37,516 nucleotides of DNA, from assembly GCA_025359625.1 (NCBI GenBank), contig JANYFT010000089.1, positions 1 through 37,516 of the forward strand. The letters are read 5' to 3'. Position numbers and translations under genes: made by a program. Within the stretch, counting starts at the first letter, position 1. The number at the start of each line of letters is the position of its first letter. This document shows, in pieces, positions 1-8,362 of this stretch. The notes beneath the pieces are model-generated. The model worked only from the letters and a program-made list of their open reading frames with translations, searched no databases and was not told where the DNA came from. The stretch comes from Ferruginibacter sp. (GTDB lineage Bacteria > Bacteroidota > Bacteroidia > Chitinophagales > Chitinophagaceae).

Positions 1-36
1 ATTAAAAATTGTTTTAGCCTTTGCCTGCTCACTCAT
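1..36 (-). CDS. 5' end of a leftward gene cut by the window edge
   Basis: An ATG on the minus strand at 34-36 opens a frame of twelve codons (MSEQAKAKTIFN) that runs off the left edge without a stop. The polar, Lys/Gln-rich beginning suits a cytoplasmic protein, and the upstream minus-strand sequence contains a weak -7-like TACCTTTA. Too little is visible to name a family, and it could be a chance frame. Confidence 0.3.
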   Translation of the reverse strand, partial: MSEQAKAKTIFN

Positions 37-135
37 ATTTTGTAAAGGTAGTTATTTACCCCTTTGCGCTTTTATATACCCAGCATAACAATATATAGTT
101 GATGAAAAATACCGGCCTTTTATACCCCTATATCC

Positions 136-2340
136 TTACTCCATTTTTTTATTATATGCCTTAATGAAAATTGCCCCCAGGTTTTTGTAGGGAGGGATAT
201 AATCATCCCAGCTTTCCCGAACTTCTTTGTTGGGATCTGCATAAAATACTTTAGTTAATGCAGCCCACATATCTTTCCAAACAAGAGTATTGCCACTCAC
301 CAATGCCTGGTTGAGGTAATTAATTATTGGTCTGTTGATATCCCCCTTACCTATTTCTTTGGTAGAAATAATATGCGCATCAGGACAAACAGACAAAATC
401 TTACTAAGGTTTTTATACCCGCCGCATGAACCCAGTAAAATTATTTTTGCACTTCCTGCCATTCTGTTGATGGTGCCAGGTAACCAATAACTATGTCCCC
501 GGTGAATTACAATAGATGGAGAAATGTCTTTTTTATTTAAATATTTAGTTAAATGGGCCTGTGCAGTGTCATCCAAATTTTTGTCGCTGTTTAATGGCAG
601 GTTAGCATAAATCCATACTCGTTTTCCTTTTAAAGATTTTATTTCTACCCATTCTTTTAGCGTAGTTATCTTCCAGTCTTTTGCAGAAAAAGTATTCATA
701 AATCCTGCGTAATTGGTTTTACCATCTTCATCACCATAAAAAAATACCTGTTGAATAATCCTGCCACTGTCATCAGTAAGGTATTTATTATCTATTGTAT
801 AAATAGATGGGATACCTATTTCGCTGGTGAGGTCAACATTATTACTATCGGATGATAAAAAAATTGTTTTCAGTAAATTGTAAATTACTTTGCCCCTGGT
901 GTTACTTTCATTACTGCTGCGTTGCTCATTATTGCTCACATTATTTAAAATATTTTGCAACAGGTCTTTGTCTTTTATGCTACTGTAACTATCGGCCACA
1001 TCAACGGCGTCTTCGAGGTTATTGGATTTATCGAGGTTAGCAACAAATGCCTTCATCAATACAGTAGCTTTATCCTGTGGCATTGTCTTTAAAAAAACAT
1101 CCAACTGGTTGAAATTAGCGGCCATTTTAATAAACTTCCTAAAAAAATCCATATTAACACTTAGCAATAATTCATCGCCCCTTGGCAAGGCACCCATCTT
1201 TTGAAGTAACCGGTTAAAGCTGTGTTTATAACTGGAAGTATAAATATCATTTTCACCCATTACAATTACATAATAAAGATCCTGGGCAGATAGAGGGTCA
1301 ATGGCCTTCATCCTGATAGCAAGATTATTTTGTTCGTGCAATTCGTTGATGGGTGTTATAAAATGTTGATTCGCTTTTTTCTGCAACATTTCCCTTAACC
1401 CATTTGGGCCAAACATTGCAACTGGTGTATCTTTTGCAATTAGCCGTTGCTGGTAGCTTATTTCTGTTTTTACCAATAGTTTAAAATATCCAAGGCTGTC
1501 ATATTTTTGTTCCCCATTACCAATGTATTTTTTTATACTGTCAATAGATTGCTTTCCTTGTAAAATATCATCTAAAAAAGGATAATAGAACAGGGCATTA
1601 GGCGTATGGCTGATTTTAGCTATTGCCTTCACCATTGGATCGGTGTTTTTCTGTATTAGTTTACCCTCCGGAGAATTGGCCGAAGAAGCATAATCGTACA
1701 ATTGTTTTGGATTATTAATACTGGCCAATACTACCAGGCTGTCTGCAAAAATTTCATTAACAAATGGCCGTATGGCAGAAAGAATTTTATCGGGATATAA
1801 AGCGCAAAATTTTAAAAATAAAATATTTTTGCTGTCCTTATATCCTTTATTATTTTTAAATATTTCAGCATTTATTTTTCCAATTTCATAAGGCACTGCC
1901 TCAATGTAAGGCGCCATACTCAGGGTATCTATATTAGCTTTTAATATCTTCTCAAAATTATCTATCAGCATCGGGCCCAGAACCGGATTTAATTTTTTAG
2001 TTACCCACTCTGTTCTAAAATTTATTATCACTTCCTGTATATAGTTTAGCTGCCGTATCTTTTCATTGTTGGTGGCAACCTTATTAGTTGTTTCAATAAA
2101 ATCCTGCAAGGCATTAATTTTTCTTATCAAAGCATCCGTCACCTGCAGGTTAACTTCATCATTACCCGATACTTTAACCATGCCATCAAGTTTTCCGTCC
2201 GCCTTGTCGCATTTAATTTGCTCTTCATTTATCCGCTCATGGTTTCGCTGGCGCTGAATGGGAATAACTGCAGAATCTGACAAACCAAATGCATTACCGA
2301 CAACAAGTAATAAAACAAATTGTAAAAAATATTTCTTCAT
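136..2340 (-). CDS. Large secreted protein with C-terminal clan CD-like (caspase/gingipain-type) Cys-His domain
   Basis: This 734-residue protein begins with a Sec signal peptide (KKYFLQFVLLLVVGNAFG), so it should be periplasmic or exported. The middle (about 40-520) is helical and polar and matches no family I recognise. The last about 200 residues look like a caspase-haemoglobinase fold. A hydrophobic strand leads into HRGHSYW (His613, His616), and a second strand IILL runs into GSCGG with Cys639, 23-26 residues later. That is the usual order of the His-Gly and Cys motifs in clan CD peptidases (caspases, gingipains, CHAT). The function is inferred from these motifs only. No T9SS tail is visible. 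It is transcribed away from the two-component genes next door and has no clear terminator. It could instead be an inactive scaffold with this fold. Confidence 0.7.
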   Translation of the reverse strand: MKKYFLQFVLLLVVGNAFGLSDSAVIPIQRQRNHERINEEQIKCDKADGKLDGMVKVSGNDEVNLQVTDALIRKINALQDFIETTNKVATNNEKIRQLNYIQEVIINFRTEWVTKKLNPVLGPMLIDNFEKILKANIDTLSMAPYIEAVPYEIGKINAEIFKNNKGYKDSKNILFLKFCALYPDKILSAIRPFVNEIFADSLVVLASINNPKQLYDYASSANSPEGKLIQKNTDPMVKAIAKISHTPNALFYYPFLDDILQGKQSIDSIKKYIGNGEQKYDSLGYFKLLVKTEISYQQRLIAKDTPVAMFGPNGLREMLQKKANQHFITPINELHEQNNLAIRMKAIDPLSAQDLYYVIVMGENDIYTSSYKHSFNRLLQKMGALPRGDELLLSVNMDFFRKFIKMAANFNQLDVFLKTMPQDKATVLMKAFVANLDKSNNLEDAVDVADSYSSIKDKDLLQNILNNVSNNEQRSSNESNTRGKVIYNLLKTIFLSSDSNNVDLTSEIGIPSIYTIDNKYLTDDSGRIIQQVFFYGDEDGKTNYAGFMNTFSAKDWKITTLKEWVEIKSLKGKRVWIYANLPLNSDKNLDDTAQAHLTKYLNKKDISPSIVIHRGHSYWLPGTINRMAGSAKIILLGSCGGYKNLSKILSVCPDAHIISTKEIGKGDINRPIINYLNQALVSGNTLVWKDMWAALTKVFYADPNKEVRESWDDYIPPYKNLGAIFIKAYNKKME

Positions 2341-2494
2341 AAAGACTTTTCAACTGCAAAGATGATTAAAAATGCTATACCGTTTTAATCGGGTGATTTG
2401 AGGGTAATGCCAGTTTAGCAAAGCTACTGCATGTGGTTAACAATTTGATAATATTAGAACCCTTTTGAACTGATACTTTATTAAACTGATAGAC

Positions 2495-2502
2495 TACTTT
2501 TG
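2495..2502 (+). promoter_or_regulatory. -7 box (TACTTTTG) for the response regulator gene
   Basis: TACTTTTG matches the Bacteroidota -7 consensus TAnnTTTG exactly. No TTG lies at the usual 19-21 base distance upstream; the nearest TTTG is 27 bases away. Transcription from here would begin near 2509, which rules out the in-frame TTG at 2500 as the start and supports the ATG at 2518. Confidence 0.5.
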
Positions 2503-2517
2503 TGCATCGAAAAAAGT

Positions 2518-3192
2518 ATGAGTATTGTTAAAAAAATATTAATTGCCGATGATGAACCAGACATTCTGGAGATCATACAATTTAATCTGCAAACGGAAGG
2601 TTACGAAGTTTTTACTGCTAAAAATGGGGATGAAGCGATAGAGCAGGCAAAGAAATATCAGCCCGACCTCATCATTCTTGACATTATGATGCCGGGTAAA
2701 AATGGCATTGATGTTTGTAACATTCTCCGCTTGCTGCCTGCCTTTAAGGAAACGCTAATTATTTTTTTATCTGCATTAAGCGATGAAGGAACAGAGATAC
2801 GGGGATTGGAAACAGGTGCCGATGATTACCTTACCAAACCCATCAGCCCTAAAGTTTTATTAAGCAAAGTAAATGCACTTTTTAGAAGGCTAAATAAAGA
2901 AGGTAATGATTTGCTGCAACATGGGGACCTGAAAATAGACCGGGAAAAATATATTATTAACTACCAGGGCAACGATATAATCCTGGCCCGCAAAGAATTT
3001 GAATTGCTGGCGTTGCTGGCCTCTAAACCAGGCAAAGTTTTTTTACGAAACGAAATATTAAACCAGGTATGGGGCACCGAAGTTATAGTAGGCGACCGTA
3101 CAATTGATGTGCACATTCGTAAAATTCGTCAAAAACTTGATCTAGATTGTATCACTACCGTAAAAGGAGTTGGGTATAAATTTGAATTGTAA
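2518..3192 (+). CDS. OmpR/PhoB-family response regulator
   Basis: A 224-residue cytoplasmic two-component regulator. The receiver domain (about 5-120) has the acidic pair DD at 11-12, phospho-acceptor Asp55 in LIILD, and the conserved Lys in YLTKP. The C-terminal winged helix (about 130-224) has the OmpR-type ending with RTIDVHIRKIRQKL and KGVGYKF. I chose the ATG at 2518 over the upstream TTG at 2500 because a -7 promoter box overlaps that TTG. The partner kinase is almost certainly the gene at 3955, with a membrane protein between them. The pairing resembles PhoB/PhoR of other Bacteroidota, but the signal is not shown by the sequence. No phosphate-transport genes are nearby. Confidence 0.95.
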   Translation: MSIVKKILIADDEPDILEIIQFNLQTEGYEVFTAKNGDEAIEQAKKYQPDLIILDIMMPGKNGIDVCNILRLLPAFKETLIIFLSALSDEGTEIRGLETGADDYLTKPISPKVLLSKVNALFRRLNKEGNDLLQHGDLKIDREKYIINYQGNDIILARKEFELLALLASKPGKVFLRNEILNQVWGTEVIVGDRTIDVHIRKIRQKLDLDCITTVKGVGYKFEL

Positions 3193-3298
3193 AAATTGAT
3201 CTGCTTTAATTGAAGTGCTCTACTTTAACCACCCGCTTATCATCCAATCATACCGTTTTACTAAAACAGTTTAACTTACACTTGTTTAATAATGGAAC

Positions 3299-3880
3299 AT
3301 GAAAACAAGTAGTAAAGCTGCCAGCTTACACCAGGAACTGGTGAATAGCGAATCTCACGGAATAGGGGTTTTATTCCGTATTATTTGTATAACCGCAACC
3401 TTCGTATACGAATTTGGATTGTTAATAGTATTTACTTTTTCAATATTCTACTATAGTTTTCAACAACCAGTGCTAAAACAACTATTAAAAATATTCAGTC
3501 ATATCGGTATCTACTTTTTAATAGCCGGCACTTACGCCTCTCTTATCATCATCTTTGTTAATAACCAATTTGGGGATTCAATTCTCCTTGCTTTATGGAG
3601 CCTTACAATATTGGGAATTAATTTTAAAATTTCATTTGCCGGTAAATTTGAAATTTTATCTACAGGTATTTATCTTTTATTGTGTTTACTTTTATTGGCA
3701 GGAGGCAAAACTTTCTTTATAGCAATGCCCTCAACAATTATTGCGCTTATTTTAACTGGCAGTGTTATTTTATTGCAGCGAAGTTATTTTATAGATTTGG
3801 GGAAAATACAAGTTTCATCAGGCGTATCACATTTGTTTGTCCTGTTTGCAGGCATTTGTCATACTGTTGCAGTATTATAA
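3299..3880 (+). CDS. Hemolysin III / PAQR-family membrane protein with degenerate metal site
   Basis: A 193-residue integral membrane protein with about seven hydrophobic segments, slightly short for bacterial hemolysin III (usually about 205-220). Family motifs can be followed throughout: ELVNSESHG near the N-terminus (Glu13, Asn16, His20), SHIGIYFLIAGTY in the third helix, and SHLFVLFAGICH at the end. In this family a zinc ion is held by the first His and a C-terminal HxxxH, with an Asp nearby (as in AdipoR). Here His20 and His178 are present, but the Asp position is Ser67 and the first His of HxxxH is Ser174. Metal binding and hydrolase activity are therefore doubtful. It lies between a response regulator and a sensor kinase on the same strand, which suggests an accessory or sensing role (inference). 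Confidence 0.8.
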   Translation: MKTSSKAASLHQELVNSESHGIGVLFRIICITATFVYEFGLLIVFTFSIFYYSFQQPVLKQLLKIFSHIGIYFLIAGTYASLIIIFVNNQFGDSILLALWSLTILGINFKISFAGKFEILSTGIYLLLCLLLLAGGKTFFIAMPSTIIALILTGSVILLQRSYFIDLGKIQVSSGVSHLFVLFAGICHTVAVL

Positions 3881-3954
3881 GCTGTAGAGCGCTAATTTTT
3901 TTCTGAGGTAGAAAAAAATACTTACAATGGTTATCAAAAAATAATTTTCATATA

Positions 3955-5010
3955 ATGTTTCCAACAAAGAATCTCTCTCCGCAACAACTTTCTGCTATTA
4001 CGGCAATGATAATAGCTATCCCGATAAGTACAGCCATTTATTATTTTGAACCGGTTTGGTGGTCGTCAATGATTTGTTTTATCATCATTTTTTCGGGAAG
4101 TTATGGATTGATATTATTTATGGTGCAGCAGTTTGTTTATCGTAAAATAAAACTGATCTATAAATTAATTTATCAAACCAAGGCCACTAAAAGAGAAGAA
4201 TTTTATTATAAAAATATATTGCCACAAAAAAGTATTGATGAAGTAAGACAGGATGTAGAGACATGGGCCGAGCAGCGGAGGGCTGAAATTGAATTATTAA
4301 AACAAAACGAAGTTTACCGCAAAGAGTTTTTGCAAAACTTATCGCATGAATTAAAAACGCCCATATTTGCTATACAGGGATATGTAGATACTTTACTAAA
4401 CGGCGCATTGGAAAACCCTGAAGTAAACATGAAATTTTTGGGTAGCACTTCCAGGAATATTGACAGGCTTGTAAACCTGGTAGATGACCTCGATGAAATA
4501 TCAAAGTTGGAACGTGGCGAACAACAACTATATAAAGAAAACTTTATAATTCAGGAGCTGGTGAAGGATGTTTATGAATCGCTTTTAATTAAGGCAGAAG
4601 AAAAACAAATAAAAATGGTTATTAAAAAAGGATGTGAAGTGCCTTTAACTGTTTTTGCCGATAAAGAAAAAATAAGGCAGGTATTAATAAACCTGGTAGA
4701 GAATGCCGTTAAATATGGCAAACAACATGGCACCATTGAGGCCAGTGCTTATAAGATTGATGGCAAAAGAATTTTAATTGAAATAAGTGATGATGGCAAT
4801 GGTATTGCCGAAGAACATTTGAGCAGAATATTTGAACGTTTTTACAGGACAGACCTTGCACGAAGCCGTAAGGTAGGTGGCAGTGGTTTGGGGCTTGCCA
4901 TTTGTAAACACATCATCGAAGCCCACCTCCAGGCTATACATGTTCGCAGTGCGATTGATGTAGGTACTACTTTTGGTTTTACTTTAGAAACCAAGAAAGA
5001 TCAGGGATAG
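3955..5010 (+). CDS. Membrane-bound sensor histidine kinase
   Basis: A 351-residue two-component kinase. Two membrane helices (about 13-31 and 36-58) are separated by only a few residues, so there is almost no periplasmic sensor domain. A helical linker (about 79-120) leads to the dimerisation domain with phospho-acceptor His131 in NLSHELKTP. The ATPase domain follows with the N box at NLVENAVKYG (Asn250), the G1 box DDGNG (279-283), an F box IFERFYR, and the G2 box GGSGLGL (308-314). All catalytic motifs are intact. It most likely phosphorylates the regulator at 2518. With no extracellular domain it probably senses within the membrane or through a partner, and the PAQR protein encoded just upstream is a candidate (inference). 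Confidence 0.93.
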   Translation: MFPTKNLSPQQLSAITAMIIAIPISTAIYYFEPVWWSSMICFIIIFSGSYGLILFMVQQFVYRKIKLIYKLIYQTKATKREEFYYKNILPQKSIDEVRQDVETWAEQRRAEIELLKQNEVYRKEFLQNLSHELKTPIFAIQGYVDTLLNGALENPEVNMKFLGSTSRNIDRLVNLVDDLDEISKLERGEQQLYKENFIIQELVKDVYESLLIKAEEKQIKMVIKKGCEVPLTVFADKEKIRQVLINLVENAVKYGKQHGTIEASAYKIDGKRILIEISDDGNGIAEEHLSRIFERFYRTDLARSRKVGGSGLGLAICKHIIEAHLQAIHVRSAIDVGTTFGFTLETKKDQG

Positions 5011-5189
5011 TATATTTTGCTGATTAACTAAGTGGATAATATCCTGATCCAGTCTCAACGTACCGGGGCAGACGGAGGGTTAAACAAAATTTCCTTTAGA
5101 AAAAATAAAGTGCTTTTAAAGTGGAAGTTAAGATTCCTTAATCTAATGGTATTGGTACTAATCCCTAAAATCATACGTTCCCATTTTTA

Positions 5190-5257
5190 GTTGTTACAAC
5201 AACATATTAAGTTTATGTTTTGATAACTTAATGTTTACAATTACTACACATTGTAAA
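5190..5257. promoter_or_regulatory. Three consecutive inverted repeats upstream of the 5284 operon (operator candidates)
   Basis: Three perfect inverted repeats lie side by side: GTTGTT/AACAAC with 2 bases between (5190-5203), ATTAAGTT/AACTTAAT with 11 between (5206-5232), and TTTACAAT/ATTGTAAA with 8 between (5234-5257). The last ends two bases before the -7-like box at 5260, so a bound protein would block or position RNA polymerase. The arms differ from each other, so they need not bind the same protein. AT-rich DNA yields some chance palindromes, but three in 68 bases at a promoter is notable. Confidence 0.5.
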
Positions 5258-5259
5258 AT

Positions 5260-5267
5260 GACCTTTG
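5260..5267 (+). promoter_or_regulatory. -7-like box (GACCTTTG) for the metallophosphoesterase operon
   Basis: GACCTTTG followed by C resembles the Bacteroidota -7 element TAnnTTTG with one mismatch. It would start transcription near 5274, about ten bases before the TTG start codon at 5284, giving a very short leader. A clear -33 TTTG is not visible. The inverted repeat 5234-5257 occupies the spacer region. Confidence 0.4.
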
Positions 5268-5283
5268 CGTTAAACTATATCCG

Positions 5284-6135
5284 TTGGAAAAAAGAAAACT
5301 TGATGTAGCAGTAATTTCAGATGTACACCTTGGCACTTATGGTTGCCGTGCAAACGAATTGTCCCGATACCTTTCTACCATTGACCCTGCCATCCTGATT
5401 TTAAACGGCGATATTATTGACATTTGGCAATTTAGTAAAAAGTACTGGCCTGCAGGACACATGCAGGTGATAAAACAAATTACAAGTATGCTTAGCCGTG
5501 GCATAAAAGTATATTATGTTACAGGTAACCACGATGAAATGTTGCGCCGCTTTGAAAATTTTTCTATTGGTGATTTTCACATTGTAAACAAGTTGGTCAT
5601 TCATCACAGCAACAGCAAACGAAGCTGGATATTTCATGGTGATGTGTTTGATGTAATAATGCAACACAGTAAATGGCTGGCAAAGCTGGGAGCTGTTGGT
5701 TACGACATGTTAATTTACATTAATGCCTTTATTAATTACATTAGTAAAAAAATGGGTAAGGGGAAAATTTCTTTATCAAAAAAAATAAAAAACTCTGTAA
5801 AAGGCGCCATAAAGCACATCAATAATTTTGAACAAACTGCTGCTGACATTGCCATTGAAAAGGGATATGATTATGTTCTGTGCGGCCATATACACCAACC
5901 CTGCAACAGAAAAATTACAAATAACACAGGCAGTGTTATCTATCTTAATTCAGGCGACTGGATTGAGAATTTGACTGCTTTGGAGTATTGCAATAATGAT
6001 TGGGGTATTTACCATTACCAGCAAGATAAATTAGTACATGAACTGAATGATACTTTTTATGCTGACGAAGCTGCATACCTGCGTACAGCAGAACTATTTA
6101 AAATAATGATGGAAGATTTTGTTATAGCATCTTAA
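5284..6135 (+). CDS. LpxH-like metallophosphoesterase (UDP-2,3-diacylglucosamine diphosphatase type)
   Basis: A 283-residue calcineurin-like phosphoesterase. Its metal-binding motifs are all present: Asp13-x-His15, GD with Asp43 followed by Asp46, GNHD (81-84), His118 in FHGD, and GHIH (201-204). This pattern is found in LpxH-type enzymes, which split UDP-2,3-diacylglucosamine in lipid A synthesis. The internal helical insert (about 125-185) also fits Bacteroidota LpxH-like proteins. The start is a TTG: an in-frame stop lies at 5254-5256 with no ATG between, and the DxH motif requires a start this far upstream. The glycosyltransferase follows after 10 bases, so the two form an operon probably acting on an envelope glycolipid (inference). 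The precise substrate is uncertain. Confidence 0.85.
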   Translation: MEKRKLDVAVISDVHLGTYGCRANELSRYLSTIDPAILILNGDIIDIWQFSKKYWPAGHMQVIKQITSMLSRGIKVYYVTGNHDEMLRRFENFSIGDFHIVNKLVIHHSNSKRSWIFHGDVFDVIMQHSKWLAKLGAVGYDMLIYINAFINYISKKMGKGKISLSKKIKNSVKGAIKHINNFEQTAADIAIEKGYDYVLCGHIHQPCNRKITNNTGSVIYLNSGDWIENLTALEYCNNDWGIYHYQQDKLVHELNDTFYADEAAYLRTAELFKIMMEDFVIAS

Positions 6136-6145
6136 AACATTTTTT

Positions 6146-7198
6146 ATGAAAATATTATACGCCATACAAGCAACCGGCAACGGCCATGTTAGCAGGGCCA
6201 ATGAAATTATTCCGCTGCTGGAAAAAAAATGTGAACTGGATATTTTATTAAGCGGCACACAGGCTGATGTAGGATTAAATCATTCTATTAAATTTAAAAG
6301 AAAAGGATTGAGTTTTATATTTGGCAAAAAGGGCGGTGTTGACTTATATAAAACATTAGGTCAAATGCAGTCTAAAAAATTTTTATCCGAAATAAAAAAT
6401 CTTCCGGTAGAAGATTATGACCTTGTGATAAATGACTTTGAACCCATCAGTGCCTGGGCCTGTAAAATAAAAAATATACCCTGCATTGCCATGAGCCATC
6501 AATTTGCCGTATTGCATAAAAATGCCCCAAGGCCTGCAACAACAGATTTTTTTGCCACGATGGTTTTAAAATATTATGCCCCCTGTAAAACGGGTGTAGG
6601 TTTTCATTTTAAAAGTTATGGTGACAATATTTTTACACCAGTAATACGAAGTGAAATACGCAATGCGACTACCCAAAATCTTGGTCACTACACAGTTTAT
6701 TTACCTGCGTATGATGATAAAAAACTAATTGAGTTTTTTAAAAACTTTAAAAAAATTCAATGGCATATTTTTTCTAAACATACAAAAAAAAGTTACCGGG
6801 AGGGGAACTGCTGGATAAGACCTGTAAGCACTGTTGAATTTACAGCAAGTTTTGTAAGTTGTGAAGGCACCGTATGCGGGGCCGGTTTTGAAACGCCTGC
6901 TGAAGCATTGCAAATGGGCAAAAAGGTTTTAGTAATTCCTATGAAGCACCAGTACGAACAGCATTGCAATGCTGCAGGTGCCCAGGAATTAGGCGTGCCG
7001 GTAATTAAAAGCTTAAAAAAGAAACACGCTTATAAAGTTGAAAACTGGCTAAATGAAAAAAATAGCCTCAAGGTTAATTTTCCTGATGAAACTGATAAAA
7101 TAATAGACCTGGTACTTTCCTACGCACCTTCAAAGAAGATAAGTAAACCGGTAACAAAAGATTTAATGGTGAAAAGTTTTTCAATGGCAGTGCGGTAA
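6146..7198 (+). CDS. Glycosyltransferase of the MurG/GT28-like type (Glyco_trans_1_3 family)
   Basis: A 350-residue cytoplasmic glycosyltransferase with GT-B fold. The N-terminus has the glycine-rich loop GNGHVSR (11-17) after the first strand, as in acceptor-binding domains of this group. The C-terminal donor domain contains SCEGTVCGAGFETPAEAL and then VIPMKHQYEQHCNA, matching the nucleotide-sugar binding region (usual form GG..T..EAL..G.P.l..P....Q..NA). There is no signal peptide or membrane helix. It follows the LpxH-like gene by 10 bases and is surely co-transcribed, which suggests a role in glycolipid or surface-polysaccharide assembly. Sugar and acceptor cannot be told. Its end meets the convergent gene at 7207 with an 8-base gap and no obvious terminator. 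Confidence 0.85.
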   Translation: MKILYAIQATGNGHVSRANEIIPLLEKKCELDILLSGTQADVGLNHSIKFKRKGLSFIFGKKGGVDLYKTLGQMQSKKFLSEIKNLPVEDYDLVINDFEPISAWACKIKNIPCIAMSHQFAVLHKNAPRPATTDFFATMVLKYYAPCKTGVGFHFKSYGDNIFTPVIRSEIRNATTQNLGHYTVYLPAYDDKKLIEFFKNFKKIQWHIFSKHTKKSYREGNCWIRPVSTVEFTASFVSCEGTVCGAGFETPAEALQMGKKVLVIPMKHQYEQHCNAAGAQELGVPVIKSLKKKHAYKVENWLNEKNSLKVNFPDETDKIIDLVLSYAPSKKISKPVTKDLMVKSFSMAVR

Positions 7199-7206
7199 AG
7201 TTTTAT

Positions 7207-8307
7207 TTACTGACCCAATATTTTTGTTGCCGCAAGCAATTCATTGGCTGGTTTTGAAATGGGATGTTCTGCTGTAAAGTTTTCTCCCAGATAGTGGGCA
7301 ATAGTTTGTGCAAAGGTTTTGTTTTTCAATTGTACTTTATATTTTACTTCGCCTAATGGCTGAATGTTTGGCCCCAACTGCATCATCCATGTTTCGTCCG
7401 ATCCTGGCGTAAATGTTCCATGTCTCATCCAATTATTTTTTTTATCTCCCCTGCCATGATCGGTTGTTATAAAAATGGTCGTTTTATTTTTATAAAAATC
7501 ATCGCTTTGTATCATACTCCATAATTCAGCTAAAAATTTGTCAAACAAATTAGCCTGGTTAAGATACTTATCATATTCCCCGTGATGGGCAAATTCATCC
7601 GTTTGCCCAAACCCGATGTACATCACCCTTGGGTGTTTTTTTATTGCATATTCTGTTGCCAAATTAAAAGTAATCAGATCAGCTCTTGTAGGTAATTTCT
7701 TATACATTGAATTTTCCTGGATAGAATTGGTGAGTTGTTCTGTTGCTGTTAAAAAATCATCCTGCTCCGGCGTATATCCACAGTTCAGCGGTATCTTATT
7801 TTTGGTTCCATTGGCAATGTATGAAAAAAGTTTCCAGGAGGCGAAAAGTGCTACACTATTTTTATAAGCTGATAAAGTATTCAGGTAGGTGAGTATATTG
7901 GAGTGCTGATTATTTTTGGGTTGGTTAAATGCAATTCTAATATCAGGATACCCCGTTAAAAACTCATTGTATCCTGCATAAGACATTCTATAAAAATTGG
8001 CAACTGAAACACAGTTATCATAATTTCTATTACCCCACATCTGACCCTTTAGGGCTATAAAATTCCAGGTAAACGGCATAAGTTTTTTACGCCTCTCTTC
8101 CGTTGTAGGTGCCCAATACAAATATTGCAGGGTAGCCGTATCTTTTACATACTGTGTGTTAAAAAGAATGGCTGAATCTGCACCATTAAATAATTCCTGC
8201 CATCTAAACCCATCTGTTGTAATTATAAAAATATTCTCGCAGTTGGTGGCTTGTTGTGAAAAAGATATTTTTGTTGTGAGCAGAAGGATTACCAGTAAGT
8301 ATTTCAT
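7207..8307 (-). CDS. Secreted alkaline-phosphatase-superfamily phosphodiesterase/phosphatase
   Basis: A 366-residue exported hydrolase with a signal peptide ending near residue 17 (KISFSQQ). The metal-site residues of the alkaline phosphatase/NPP superfamily appear in order: Asp32 in TTDGFRW, Asp237 and His241 in GQTDEFAHH, Asp283-His284 in TTDHGRG, and His296 in RHG. Aligning SYAGYNEFLTG with the NPP motif TFPNHYTLVTG puts Ser109 at the nucleophile position, so the enzyme is probably active on a phosphomonoester or phosphodiester in the periplasm. The substrate is unknown. The small lipoprotein gene lies 55 bases upstream on the same strand and may be co-transcribed. Confidence 0.85.
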   Translation of the reverse strand: MKYLLVILLLTTKISFSQQATNCENIFIITTDGFRWQELFNGADSAILFNTQYVKDTATLQYLYWAPTTEERRKKLMPFTWNFIALKGQMWGNRNYDNCVSVANFYRMSYAGYNEFLTGYPDIRIAFNQPKNNQHSNILTYLNTLSAYKNSVALFASWKLFSYIANGTKNKIPLNCGYTPEQDDFLTATEQLTNSIQENSMYKKLPTRADLITFNLATEYAIKKHPRVMYIGFGQTDEFAHHGEYDKYLNQANLFDKFLAELWSMIQSDDFYKNKTTIFITTDHGRGDKKNNWMRHGTFTPGSDETWMMQLGPNIQPLGEVKYKVQLKNKTFAQTIAHYLGENFTAEHPISKPANELLAATKILGQ

Positions 8308-8362
8308 TGCAGAGTGTTTTGTAAAATACCATCTTTGCTATAACCAAATAGTAAAGACAGTT

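Noticed and set aside
7207-8307. Possible loss of the catalytic nucleophile (Asn114 in GYNEFLTG)
   Set aside because: Aligning SYAGYNEFLTG to the NPP motif TFPNHYTLVTG puts Ser109, not Asn114, at the nucleophile position, so the active site looks intact.
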